Positions 45,630 to 56,956 of a DNA stretch of 64,000 nucleotides are shown here, piece after piece. Location of the stretch: assembly GCA_001466705.2 (NCBI GenBank), contig LATX02000174.1, positions 62,001 to 126,000 on the forward strand, in the 5' to 3' direction. Within the stretch, counting starts at the first letter, position 1. Each line of letters starts with the position of its first letter. Source of the DNA: Moniliophthora roreri. Its lineage: Eukaryota; Basidiomycota; Agaricomycetes; Agaricales; Marasmiaceae. The position numbers were made by a program, and so were the translations under genes. Under the pieces are notes generated by a model. The model had not been told where the DNA came from. It worked only from the letters and a program-made list of their open reading frames with translations, and ran no database searches.

Positions 45630-47096
45630 ATGAACTTCTTACTTCTATGTCTTCTCCTCCGACTCATCGTCTACTCACGTTCGTTCACCTTCACATGGGC
45701 ACCACAGCAAGTATCTGAATGCGACGATGTAAACGTATCCTGGACTGGTCAGTGGCATGTAGTGTTGTCGACACAAAGAAATGATCTGAAGCGTCTGCTC
45801 TTCTTAAGGAGGAACACCTCCCTTTCGCCTGATTATCGTGACGGTTCGTAGGCGACCTGATATGCCATTCTCCACCCACTCATGACACCGACTCAGCCTG
45901 AATCCATCAACTTCAACTTCACCATTCCCATCGACTCGATCAGTCAGAATACCAGGTCCTTCACGATACAGGTACCTGTCCCCAAGGGCAACAAGATAAT
46001 CCTGTCCATGTCTGACCAAAATGGCCCTCTGAGTGGTGGAACGTCTGATATCTTGACGGTGGGAGAGAATCGGTCGGGAAGGACATGTAACACAGCACGG
46101 CCTAGTGAGTTCCCTATCCGAGGACATTCAACTTCAAGCTAATGTCGCATTCACAGACAATGACTTTTTCTTCACCAATGAATTTGATCCTGTTCAATGC
46201 CAGTGAGCTCTGACCTCCTCTCGTTGATTGAAGCGATGGAACGATGATCTGTAGGCCCTTTTCCTTCACAGAATTTGAAGCCGCAAATGGTAGTGCAATC
46301 ACACCACCACTGACAATCTTCGTACGAGCCATTTCCGTCCAGACATTTTATTCGAAAAAATTGATACCTTCGCCATTAGGGATACGTACCGGGCGGCGAC
46401 CAGTCTGTTCTTCTACATCCAACCAACGGGGTCGCTGATTGGGATTGGATCGTCACCCTGAAGGCTGGAACACAAGTCGTTTTCACAGTCACAGACGCGA
46501 TGGACAGACTTGGCGGGACCGACCTTCTACGTACAGTAGGAACGTCGAATGACGCGTCGTGCCTATCTCCAGGATCTTTAACGCCTTCTAGCACTTCTCT
46601 CAATGCTGTCTCGACAAATAGCGTGTCCGTTTCCGCGACAGCTACCTCAAATGCTACTGTCCTGTCAACAGGTGCTATAGCTGGCATTGCCGTCGGAGGA
46701 GCAGTGCTTGTGGGCATCATTGTGTCCCTGATTCTTCTCAAACGCCGACGAGAGTCCGGAGTCATATCACGATACAACAAGTACCCTATCTGGCCAGATA
46801 TGAACGAAAATGTGGCTCAGAGCTATTCGATGTACTCTGGAGGACAGTCCTCACCCTTCTCTTACGAGCAATCCCACGCACAAGCCCCGAACATAGTCCC
46901 GTATCCTAGTCGTAAGCCGCCATCCGCAGTACGACATATGGATTCACAATCATTAACAGGCGCAGGGCATACAACACCTTCTACCCCTCCATTTCCGAAC
47001 GTGTCTCAACCACAGATCATTTTTCATCGTGACATGGATGATAATACACAGCCCGTACATTTGCCCCCAGAGTATGCAGATAGGCAGTGGCGTTAG
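45630..47096 (+). CDS. Two-domain single-pass membrane protein with PPxY tail
   Basis: Signal peptide MNFLLLCLLLRLIVYSRS, then FTFTWAPQQVSECDDVNVSW and GGTPPFRLIIVT start a first beta-rich domain ending SGGTSDILTVGENRSGRTCN. A second, similar domain runs from FDPVQCQPFSFTEFE to RLGGTDLLRTVGTSNDASC. A Ser/Thr-rich stalk precedes the membrane span (STGAIAGIAVGGAVLVGIIV) with KRRR stop-transfer, and a Pro/Ser-rich tail ends PVHLPPEYADRQWR. Five introns of about 50-60 nt keep the frame. I know this layout from an uncharacterised agaricomycete family. Paired cysteines suggest an extracellular sensor or wall protein; the tail's PPEY could bind WW domains (inference). Confidence 0.8.
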
Positions 47097-47715
47097 CCGT
47101 AGGGGTAGTGTTGGCTGTTACTCGTAGTAATGATTAATGACTCGTAAATGACACTTCTGATGCGCATGAATCAGAAAATAATTGTAACGATGATACATTG
47201 ACAGTCTAACCGGGACCGTTGGTGCTAATCTTAAGGAGACAGCCGTAGGATTCGCAAGTGCCACAAGCGCCCTGCTACTAGCTTTGAAGGTATTTAATAT
47301 AAAAAGCCAAATTTTCTCTTCTTTGTACTTCCATCTTCTCTACGCCGAAACATAGCTTTCTCCTGCTTATTTCCCCGTGTTAGAACCATTTGCTTCCTAG
47401 CATTGTACTTGTATAGCAATACATATCGTTTCCGAGAATATCGTAGTAAATGTTTTGGACTTCAGAAACAATTGAATCGCGGGAGGAGGTATGGTTGGTC
47501 AATTGCAGCCCTGTCGGTGATATAAATATAATGTCAATTGAACCACGCACTAGAAGGCATCAGAGGTTGTGAACCTTCTGCTCGAGCTTTTCGAAATCAG
47601 GATATAGTACGAATTAACGAGGCAATAAACCGTCAAGTGACCTGACGGTAAGTAAAAAGGGGGCAAAGGTATATATTTTCCTGATGTGTATTTCCAACAG
47701 GTTATGGGCCCCATC
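47097..47715. other. Intergenic, downstream of tRNA-Asp
   Basis: No gene. Short AT-rich stretches only. Confidence 0.5.
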
Positions 47716-47801
47716 TCCCTGGCTGGGAGTCGAACCCAGCTTTCGCGCGTATTATGTATCCAAGTGACAGGCGCGTGTACTAACCGATATACTACCAGGG
47801 A
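47716..47801 (-). tRNA. tRNA-Asp(GTC) with 15-nt intron
   Basis: Minus strand. Acceptor stem TCCCTGG/CCAGGGA, A box TAGTATATCGGTTAGTA, anticodon stem CGCGC/GCGCG with loop CTGTCA-C, so the anticodon is GTC. The canonical intron position after base 37 holds 15 nt (CTTGGATACATAATA). T arm CTGGG-TTCGACT-CCCAG. Mature length 71 nt. All stems pair perfectly by eye, so it should be functional. The intron would be removed by the tRNA splicing endonuclease. Confidence 0.95.
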
Positions 47802-48343
47802 CGTAACCTGATCCTGATACTCGACAATGTAGTGAGATGCGTTCGTGACATGAATGAACACATCGACATACTTAGTACCCTTGAGGTATGTGCAGGTATG
47901 TGCGGCCCGCCAAAACCTATCAATTCGATACGATTACTGCTATGCTTGTTGACAGCGCCACGTGGTATGATAGGTAAATCCGCGTCACGCCCCTTGTCAC
48001 GCCCTCATCTCCTTTAACTTAGCTCCGTCACCCTGTCCATTCAAGGGTATCAAACCTGGCAATGGCTGCAGCGCACATACAAAAGAGCTAATAAACTCTC
48101 TGGATGATTGAGGATGGCTGTCTCTATGGTCTCCTAGGATCATAACGACAACTTTTTTGTCTTTGTCACCGCGGTGACGACGCCGGCAATGCGTCTTTAT
48201 TGTCAAGTAATTGTTCTTTCTAAAGTGAACTGTCCGCCTCCTCGTCGCAATTGTGCTGAAATTAAGAAGGGTAACGTATAGGCTCTCTCGCTCTAGGATA
48301 TAATACGTGGTTATTACTCAAACGTCCTCCAAACGTCGCCCAT
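47802..48343. promoter_or_regulatory. Region between tRNA-Asp and next gene, with palindromes
   Basis: Contains CCACGTGG near 47957 and a perfect 14-bp palindrome GTCACCGCGGTGAC at 48165-48178, about 165 bp upstream of the ATG at 48344. Either could be a site for a dimeric transcription factor. No gene. Confidence 0.4.
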
Positions 48344-49072
48344 AATGTCGCTGCCATCAATGTCGCCCGAGAAGGAATCTGGTGTAGTGGGTGACCAATA
48401 CAAGGTATGCATTGACATAATGTTGCGGCAATAGCTCATATCAGGCCAAGAAACCAACAGATGGGAAGGAAATCCCTCTAAATCGCTTACCTCGCCTTCG
48501 TGGTCAAGCCGGGCCAGGGACAACAAGACCGCCTCTGCCGAAGAATCCTCCTAGAAATTTGTTGCAGGAATACCTCAAATATCAAATTCCTTCTCAATTG
48601 CCGGTAGGGATCTTACTTGATCTTCTGGAGTCAGATTCCTGATAGGCGAAACATTCAGCGTTCAAGGCCGGCAAGTAATAAAAAGCTGTCGAAACGAAAT
48701 TCACGGAGGATTCGCAAGGCAGACTCGTGTCCCGATATACGACTCATGCCCCCGACAGATCCCAGGTCGTATGGCATTCCAAAATCCGCTGCTAGCGCTG
48801 TGGATGACTTGGACCTCAGTTACGTCTCCTCTCGCAGAATGAGCGAATCATGCATCCGGAGATGGGCGTCTGAACCTCCGGGAGAAGGACAAAGTCCGAC
48901 TCTTTTGAAGTTTACTGTCGTGTTGTCTCCAGGATACCCACCAATATCGCCCCCGCGTGAATTCTACGACTCCACTGGGTATACTAGATTCTTCACCCCG
49001 AAGACCGTCCAGGATTTTGCAGAAAAGACACGACGGGCGTCACTCTCATCTCCTCCAACCTCAGCCAGCTAG
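48344..49072 (+). CDS. Basic, Ser/Pro-rich hypothetical protein
   Basis: ATG at 48344 (MSLPSMSPEKESGVVGDQYK), intron GTATGC...TCAG, second exon RLPRLRGQAGPGTTRPPLPK...YLKYQIPSQLP, then a 31-nt GTAGGG...GTCAG intron leading in frame to RRNIQRSRPASNKKLSKRNS and a long last exon ending SSPPTSAS. Basic first, then rich in SP/TP dipeptides, so perhaps a phosphorylated regulatory protein; no domain recognised. If instead the acceptor at GATAG (42-nt intron) is used, the protein stops early at KAGK (about 84 residues). The long last frame favours the 31-nt intron. Confidence 0.5.
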
Positions 49073-49481
49073 ACTTCGTCTATTCGAGAGCGGCTACGGA
49101 ATATTTGACTCGCTCTTATGCTTGTATAAGACCCCAACGAATATGCTGGCAATTCGTGTCTATTATCGCTCATCCTTTCCGGACGTTTGTAGTACTAGGA
49201 TACCCATAGAAATTATACCATCTACTTAGCCGTATCTATTTGATGTATGATTAATGGTTTTCGGAGTATGCGAATATGGGACGATTACGGAGTTGATTCT
49301 GGAATCGCTGGTAACGGGATAATCAATTGAGCTTCTCTGCTTTCTTTACACACAAGGCGAACATCACTATTCATACGTTGCGTTCGCTGAACTAGCTATC
49401 GATTTTCAGATATAATTAGGGAATGAACCATACGCTATGCATAATTCAAGGACATAGTGAAGCTGATCAACAAAAAGTGTA
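49073..49481. other. Intergenic between convergent genes
   Basis: AT-rich 3' flank; nothing supported. Confidence 0.5.
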
Positions 49482-51152
49482 CTAAACTTGTCCTCCCGTC
49501 ATCTCCTTTTCCTGCAACCTCAACTGAATATCACACCTACTCGCCCCCGTCTTCGTAACCTCTTTATGCCTAGTCTTCTCATTCCCTTTCCTAACCGTCG
49601 ACCCACACCTCTTACATTTCCAATAAACTGCTAAATGCTGCTTCCTAACATGCTCAACCAATGCTGGATACGTCACCCTTGTACTCTTGCACTCGTCCCA
49701 CATACACTTGATTCGGCCGCGACTGTCGGCAGGGATATCCTGTAGATACTCGGGTAAATGGGAAATGAGGTGTGCTTGGATAGCGTCGTGTGAAGCGTCG
49801 TGGAAGGCGAATGGGCAGGGTTTGGAAAGAGGCTGGTTATCACGGTCGGTAGTCCAACCACAAATGGGAGGTCCTTCTGGCCCATCACATTCGATGTAAT
49901 TGGGATCACTGCTGGGAGGAGTACGTTTAAACTTGAAAGAGGCACGTGGATTTTCGTATGGCTGCTGGTGCTGACGAGTGGGGGACTGGCGAATAGGTCC
50001 AGTAGACGGTTCCGCGGGAGGCCCTGAAAAGTCGAAAGGGCTCGGTTCAGGCTGAGGCGTATCGATGAATGTAGTGCTGTGGTGATAGCTGAATTGAACC
50101 CTGCTTGTCAGTGCTTCTGAGTCTGCTATCACCTCTCCTGAACCTGCAACAGCGTCTCGGTGTCCCGCGTTGCTGGTTTTCTCGACAGGAAGCTCAGTTA
50201 CACAACAATCGGGTCTGAGTTGATCTCCGTTCCCCCCGACAACAGTGAATTGAGTGCCGGTTGCGGTATCAACGACAGTGGGAGATGTTTCAGCCACTGA
50301 AACAGCGGGAACATCTATGCAAGCCGAAAGCCCAGAATTTTCCGAGGCATCATTCGCGAGCTGAGGTACTAAATCGCTCCAGTCATAAGGAAACCTAACA
50401 TAAAGTCAATCAGAAAAGAGCAGGCTGAATCACATTAGCAAATACTTACGACGACAGGTAATCGTTTTGTGATGGCACAGAGAAAGCGCCAGCCTGCGTG
50501 AGGCACCCGCTGGATTGAGATGGGCTGCGGTACTGAGTCAGTAGAGGTGCTAAGCGGTTCGAGCAAAATGGTATACCTCTCGTTCACATGAAATTGGGGA
50601 AGCAGGTTCCCAGAGATGTCACAAGGGCAGTTTACATCACTAGATAAACTTTTTCAATGAATAGTCAAAGGCTGAATGAAGGATAGACGTACTTTATGGT
50701 GAATAGGTCACTACCATCGCCTGTACTTGGAAGCCCGCAGGCAAGGAGCCTTCTCTTCCATAATTTTCCTTCATCATCGGAGCAGTGCACGATACTACCT
50801 CCCAACCTTTGAGCATCCTCGTCACTAAGACCCCATAGGCTGCGGTGCAGGTGCAGAAGGGTGTTGGTGTAAACAAGGCCCTCGTCGTCTAAGATGTTGT
50901 TAGGGAGGTTGATGGGATGGCAAGGATCGGTACTGCTGTAGTATTCTCGAGTGAATAAATTCAAGTCCTGAATTGGGAAGGAGCGATCGGTGGTACCTGC
51001 CACCGTGGTCGTATTACTGCCGATCAACCTGCCAGTCAGAAAAGGGTTAACGGTTAACAGCGAAGCTAGAGATATTTGACTCACATTTGGGCTGAAGCAG
51101 CTAAACTATTGAAGGAAGAAGCAGAGAAGGTAGCGAAGACTTCGGGATCCAT
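49482..51152 (-). CDS. C2H2-type zinc-finger protein, possible regulator
   Basis: ATG at 51152 (MDPEVFATFSASSFNSLAAS), five exons joined by introns of about 50-60 nt, stop at 49482. The N-terminal half is polar with a conserved-looking LHRSLWGLSDEDAQRLGG stretch; the middle is Pro/Ser/Gln-rich (PFDFSGPPAEPSTGPIRQSP). The C-terminal part has CGWTT...CPFAFHDASHD, then CMWDECKSTRVTYPALVEHV-RKQH, a C2H2 finger, and CKRCGSTVRKGNEKTRH, a second Cys/His cluster. Likely nuclear, binding DNA or protein. The fingers do not match a named factor I know. All splice phases agree. Confidence 0.7.
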
Positions 51153-51936
51153 GCTCTGCATGTCGTATCACAATAGAGGGAGAAGAAAAAGTTGTGACTT
51201 TGGCATTACCTCTCCCAAGCCAATATAACCCCTCAGCCATCCGCTTTGACTGTGGCCATCTGCTTTGACTGTGACTTAAGGCCATAAGTAGGACAATAGA
51301 AAGTGTATGTTTAATGAATTTCTGGTGAACACGCGACGCGTAAGTTAGGCGAGGGACCGTGCATAAGGCGGATTGTTCGGCGATAAACCCGCATTCGGCT
51401 TCAATGAGTACGGTCCGGGCACTGGAAGTCTAGGACATTGTCGTGCCTCCGCTACCGGAGATCAGGGTAAATTTCTGAAAGGGAGTTGCGGACACGATTT
51501 CTTTCGCTGCATTGTCCTGAATAAAGGCATAATGGTAATTTCTAACCGAGATGAATAGGTGCCAAATAGTTGAGGGAAATAAGTGCGTATTGATATTCCC
51601 AGATAGGCGAACCAACTGCAGATTGCGATCCAATGGCTGGGGGTTTGTTTGAACTTTGAACGTGAACATCGGAGTCAAGGAGAACCTGGATCTAGACCGC
51701 ATGATTGACGCGTGGGACGCGTGGGCATGCTGATCAGGGTTAGGGTCCCTCAGCGTCTCCCTCGAAAATGTTGGCTACTGAATCTTAAATTCCAATGAGT
51801 AGCTGACGCTGCAGCTCTAGGCTCTTAGTCTGTGAGTATTCATTTAAATCGTCTCATAGCAATCCGGACTCATTATTGACTTCGAAAAGGGCGTTACAGA
51901 CAGATCAACTCGGAGAAGTATTAGGACTCGGAGGCG
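51153..51936. other. Intergenic, small direct repeats
   Basis: Upstream of the zinc-finger gene: a duplicated GCTTTGACTGTG motif near 51,250 and a tandem GACGCGTGGGACGCGTGGG near 51,706, with two ACGCGT cores like MCB sites. No gene. Confidence 0.45.
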
Positions 51937-52774
51937 TTGCGAGAAGCGTTAAAAAGTCGTTGTTTTACGCTTCATGTTGAGGGAGAGAGTGTGCAAGCTT
52001 GGTATGCATCTATCCGTTTGGCATGTTCATGGATGTTCTTGCTCATCCCATCTCGCTACTTTAGCCTACTTGATGCCCGACTCAGGCTGCTATGTAACTA
52101 TATTCACCAAAGGCGACAAGCCCCCGTCTCTTTCACTGGCAGACCGAATTTCTCCTCGGAATTGGATCCTCCAATGCAAACATCTATCTATGAAGCGACC
52201 TTGAGGCTTGCCATGTTCCTCGAGTTTGGGACGGCCTTGCTTGCTGTGGAATGAGGTGGACGTCGAGGTGTGTGCCGGTCGTTCTTGTAACCTATCCTGG
52301 CTTACTTAATTGACATCCTAGCTTCCTTTGAACGCTATGCCTGTCGAGAAGTTCTTGCTACCGCCAAAGCCATTCGTTATGGGGAGAAGGAGGGGTTGAG
52401 AGTAAAGGTGAGCAATCTTCGCTGTTATTCGTGTGAATCGTGACTTACAGTCGTTTTCCAGTCTTCCTGTATCCACATATCGGTTTCGAGAGCATCTTCG
52501 GAGGTAGTGCACCTTCATTGTCATCAACACAGCCACCTTCATCCTCCCGGCCATCTTCGTGACCGCCGCCACTCAGTACACCAACTGTATCACCTTGACA
52601 GTGTGTTGCCCAGAACTACCTACCACAGCTACACCGTCACCAACGAGTTGGGAAGGGGCTATCATCAATGTTGCGTCATCGCTGTCATTTATCATGGGCA
52701 TTCTATTCTGCGGAAGTTTGCGGCGAAAACGCGCAGAGCTTGCCCGAATGGGTCCAGCCCGAGAAGAATATTGA
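51937..52774 (+). pseudogene. Decayed multi-pass membrane-protein gene
   Basis: Pieces of a membrane protein appear in order: VTIFTKGDKPPSLSLADRIS, IYEATLRLAMFLEFGTALLA, YLIDILASFERYACREVLAT, FLYPHIGFESIFG, FIVINTATFILPAIFVTAA, CITLTVCCPELPTTATPSP and SWEGAIINVASSLSFIMGIL, ending ARMGPAREEY. Between pieces the frame shifts or meets stops (VE followed by TGA at 52252-52254, a TAA soon after, and a TAG before the last block) that I could not remove with normal introns. It resembles a mushroom membrane-protein family with a SWEGAIIN motif. Most likely a pseudogene. Confidence 0.5.
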
Positions 52775-53354
52775 CATGAAATTATCCTTCCACCGCAACC
52801 TCCAGGATGGGGATGACCCGGATGGCTCGTACCGACTACAAGATCACCCGGAGAGGCGCGTAAACTCTGAAATTGCAAATAGAGATGGGTGAATATACTC
52901 CATTGCCTTTCGTCCCTCATCCTCATTCCAGACATCTCGCTGGTATTTGAGTGTACGTTGTTCATTCACGCAAATGGAGGTTTCACTAACTTTACGCTAG
53001 GCTAGGTTCTAAGTGCCCCTCGAGGCCTATAATAACGTCTTCGAACTTTTGAATGTATCACCTGTCGGCACTATCTCTGACAAGGCGTTGCCTTTGCTGC
53101 ATCTCGCTGCCTATGATATATCGCCCTTCTCCACACGCTATCTCATTCCACCCTTTCTGCATCTACCTCGCCCTCCCTAACGCAAGGGGTTTCTCTGTCT
53201 TTGATGGGACGACTTACCTGGAAGCTTCGTCTTTGCATGGACGAGCTGCTCAGTGGTATATGCCCGAGGATGGGGTGGTACCAACAATCTCCCAGTATCA
53301 CGCGAGTCTTCAGTACGGTTTCTCGATTTGATCGAAAGTACAGTTTCTCATCTA
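52775..53354. other. Intergenic before the GST array
   Basis: A plus-strand frame at 53053-53331 has no family motif. The left edge of the duplicated unit lies near 53,290. Confidence 0.4.
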
Positions 53355-54159
53355 TTACAGCTTCTCGTATGCTTCTAGCTCCTTCAGCAACCTGGTCCAT
53401 CGTCCGCCATGCCAGCTAGAGATACTCTTCCATTCTTCATTATCCTCGCCCCACTGAAGCTTCATGCTAAGAAAGATTCCCGCAAGGTCGAAATCCACAG
53501 AGCTGACCCTATCGCCCATCACAAACTTACCGTCCCCTATCCATGCGTCAACGGCGCCATAAGCAGCTTCAACCTGCTTCCAAACCTCCACTCTTTTCTC
53601 TCCCTTTGGCTCCAACTCTGTCACAGTCTTCCCGAGCGCCAACTCCCTCGTCCTCCTATAGTAATTCTCACTTGGCGGGTTCATCATCTCCAACGTCCGA
53701 GGGAACACCAGCGGCGTTAATGCAGGTATTATCTTCCCTCGGTACGCGTCAATAAACGCTTTCTGCAGAGCAGTGGTACCGAGCGGGATCAGCGCCTTCT
53801 CTGGTGGCGATGGATATGTCTTTTCGAGATACTCCAAAATCGGGAACGAGTCAGAGATGGTCTCCCCAGTGTTGGGATCATGGATAACAGGAAGGGTGTA
53901 GAGCGGGCTACCGTCAGCTTTCTTGTCAGTTGGAGGCGCCCCGATGGATTTGCAGGTGTTCTCGATGTCTGGCATTTCGACCCAGATGCGTTCAAATGGG
54001 ATACCCTTGTAAGTGAGGGCGTACCTAGTGAGTTGGATTCAGTAATGTGTTACTTGTCGGAAGAACTCAAACTGACATTGTTTTTAGGGTATTAGGCGAA
54101 AATGCTATGCCTAGCTTGCTTGGGATATCGTAGAAGCGGATCGGTTTTGTTGGTGCCAT
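53355..54159 (-). CDS. Glutathione S-transferase, array member 1
   Basis: Two exons with a 53-nt intron (about 54025-54077); about 235 residues. Exon 1 MAPTKPIRFYDIPSKLGIAF-SPNTLK leads into YALTYKGIPFERIWVEMPDI, the first beta-alpha-beta of the thioredoxin-like domain. Then PLYTLPVIHDPNTGETISDS (cis-Pro and the glutathione-contact Asp-Ser) and FPILEYLEKTYPSPPEKAL, then an alpha-helical C-terminal domain ending WGEDNEEWKSISSWHGGRWT. The RIWVEMPDIE signature resembles fungal FuA/LigE-like GSTs linked to conjugating or cleaving wood-derived aromatics (inference). SPNT may hold the catalytic Ser. Cytosolic. Confidence 0.85.
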
Positions 54160-55003
54160 TGGGAGATGAGGGAAACTTGGAGGGTATGCTCGCCTTTTTA
54201 ACGACAGGATTCTCCGGCTTACTCAGGACATTTAGACTGCTGACTCAGAGGCGGCTAAATCTCGATAGTGTCATGAATTTGAGAGCCGTATTGCTGAGTA
54301 AAGGCTGTTGCTAGCGATTGTAATCAACATGTAATAGTGTCAGGTAGTCCTACACGAGGTATGCGCGTATTATGGGGACCTGACTGTTAGCTCACATTTG
54401 CCCGCTAGACATATATCCTACATCTGGACTATATCAACTTGGCGGTCGTCTAAGTCGGGTCACGACGTACATTGTGCGGGTTGCGAGAGAGAGGTGTCGT
54501 AACGGGTGAGCTGCTGACTGTATCATCGCTCGTCGGTCTGTTTCTGATCCTTTCAGTGTTTGCTAGGTCTTGTTCGTCCTAAGGAAGCGGCTGCTCGTTT
54601 CGGCTTGACAACTACCACGGATTTCAACTGAAGCTCGAGGTAAGATTACCTTCATTGAATACAAAACTGTTGCTGACAATCCTTTTGTTAGACGGTTTGT
54701 GTACAGACATACGGTCCGCTACCTGTCGCATCCTCAAACGAGTCATGCACGTCCTCGGCTGTGCCATGCTCGAGATAGCTGCTGCCCAAAGATGCATCTG
54801 AGCTAGAAATTGGGCCATGTAGACCCTGTGTAGGGTGGTCGTAGCACCGCTGCGTCTCCCCTTGTTGCTGAATGGGGCTGAATGAGGTTCTGCAAAGGGG
54901 AGGGGACAATAGTTCTTTCAACGTCACACGAGTTGGGATATCAACGTAAAATCAGACATTTTTAGCTCATTTCCTCCCCGTCATTTGGACTCTCAATGAC
55001 GAA
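54160..55003. other. GST upstream region, partly unique to unit 1
   Basis: To about 54,450 this matches unit 2 (60,012-60,298). Beyond that it is absent from unit 2. A minus-strand frame at 54688-54900 (QGLHGPISSSDASLGSSYLE...) follows a plausible acceptor and could be a last exon, but no upstream exons were found. Confidence 0.4.
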
Positions 55004-55649
55004 ATGACCGACATGTCCACCTCCACCAATTTCGTTCGACCTCTATACATGTCATCCCGTCCTGTATATACAGGTAATTTCCGCCTGTTCTCCGTCTCTC
55101 CTGTGTCTGCACCTCAGGATATCCCGGCACCTCGTCTCCGGACGCTTTCTGTATGAAGAGCTTGTTAGGTCTTACCGGTACCTTGTGGTGGCTTCTGCGC
55201 TTACATGGGCTACATGATTAACGAGGAGTAGGAGCAAGAGCATGTTATGCCGTTCGATATATCCATGATGCGCGGAAGGTCTTCTATCAGGCCTGATATG
55301 TTCTGCGAGCGATTCGTGCATGTTCCCTTTGAGGTATATTATGGTGTGTGATACTAATCAACTCAAAATGATTCCCGATACTGACGTCACGGAATACAGA
55401 TATCACCGCAGCTTTCCTTGAACCCAAGGCAAAGAAATGCAAGCTACGATTCGGAAGGGCGATCAGTCAGCAGGTCATCGTGCAGCGCTGAGAGGTGATG
55501 GCCTTCCCTGGGACATGGGCATTAGTGTCAGCAGGTTCGGTAGGGAAGTTGTCGTCGAGGAAGATGACGAGACAATTCAGACTAGTATGAGACCAGCTCA
55601 TCGCAGCAGGCCTACGAGCGACGGAACGTTTGGTGACCCTATCTTCTGA
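55004..55649 (+). CDS. Hypothetical small gene (exons uncertain)
   Basis: Candidate start MTDMSTSTNFVRPLYMSSRP with an intron GTAATT...CTCAG to YPGTSSPDAF; further pieces FDISMMRGRSSIRPDMFCER, DITAAFLEPKAKKCKLRFGR and finally GDGLPWDMGISVSRFGREVV...SDGTFGDPIF. The last two blocks are in different frames with no intron of normal length between them. Unit 2 keeps only the last block. Family unknown. Confidence 0.3.
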
Positions 55650-56956
55650 AGTTCGCCGCATTGGTTTTGCGCAGGCTCCATTAGTTGTATATGTATTACG
55701 ATAACCATGTATACTTACTTTTTCCCCTCTGCTGCATTTCAGTTGTAAAACGCGCTTCGTTGCTTCTCACATGTTTGAAATGATACCGTGTAATACGTGG
55801 CGATGCATCATTCAAATCCCAGGGCCAAATATGCAAGATGCGAACATTTAAACCCTCTATGTACCATGATCCCACACTGCTTCTGCGCGATGCGCTCAGC
55901 ACTTCTACCTGGAGCATCACAGTCTATTCAAACATTCGGATGCATTCCCCCTGATCCATGCTACATCTATGGACTGATTAGGGATAGAAGCTCTTGCAAA
56001 TAGCTGACGTTTTTTTTACTGATCGGGGATTCTGCACTATCAGCTGTCAAGAGCTTTCCTTTCTTCCTTCCGTATGATATTCAGGAAGGCATCACCAAGC
56101 TGGAATCAAGAAGTTAGATGGAAGATAGGCGCTTGTTATTATGGGCGTTGATTTTCGGGATCTACCGTCTTTTGCTTTATTCTTGTCGACAACCAATTGC
56201 ATTCAATCGTTCTTCCAACCGGCTCTAGCTACGAAACCTCCGAGGACGAGGTTGAGACGAGGAGTAAATACCTAGCTTGCCAAATAGGAGACTTCCAATA
56301 TTAATTGTCCATTCCAGGTCCACTTGAGGTTGCCCCGCAAAAGATAGAAAATTCGCAGAAATAGGTACATGTGAAGGTGCAGGTACTATGTACCCATAAC
56401 GGGCCAATGGCATTCGGTTAAATCGACCAAAATCATGATATCTTATTTTCCCTATTTTCGTAACCCGTCTATGATTCTCCATGGTCAAAAGATATGATCG
56501 TTAGCTGTCTGATTTGCTGATGAGCGTTTTAAGTACAGCATACCAGACTGATCTGAACATACTAGGATCTCCAAGGTCCTCCCCGACCTTGGCGGAGTCT
56601 TGTTAGCGTCAATCAAATATCCAGACCCAGAACTGTGCCTTTTTCGTTTGAGGTTCAAAAATTACGGGAACAACGTATGAGGAAATCTAACACATAGAGC
56701 TAACCAGCAAGACTGTTGAATATGACGCCACATTATCCAAGGCCATTTTTCATCCAACAGGGAATAATTCAATAACAATTCCAGGAACTTGTAACTTTGG
56801 AGCCACGACAAGCTCGTAGATGCTGTAACTGAACCGGCGCGCAATACAAATTGTGTGATCTATTGACACGCATCGGTAAATACTAGGTCGTTAAATTCTT
56901 CGGGCTCGGAGGGGTCGGATACAGGGTTCGAGACTGAAGGAAGATATGTGCATACC
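55650..56956. other. Non-coding duplicated segment
   Basis: Matches 60,482-61,820 in unit 2 with many substitutions and small indels. No conserved frame was found across the two copies. Confidence 0.5.

Noticed and set aside
53053..53331. 92-codon plus-strand frame before the first GST
   Set aside because: Only partly inside the duplicated unit, not conserved at the other unit starts, no motif.
56662..56844. Small frames in the duplicated non-coding part
   Set aside because: Not conserved between units 1 and 2, which carry indels and substitutions without codon pattern.
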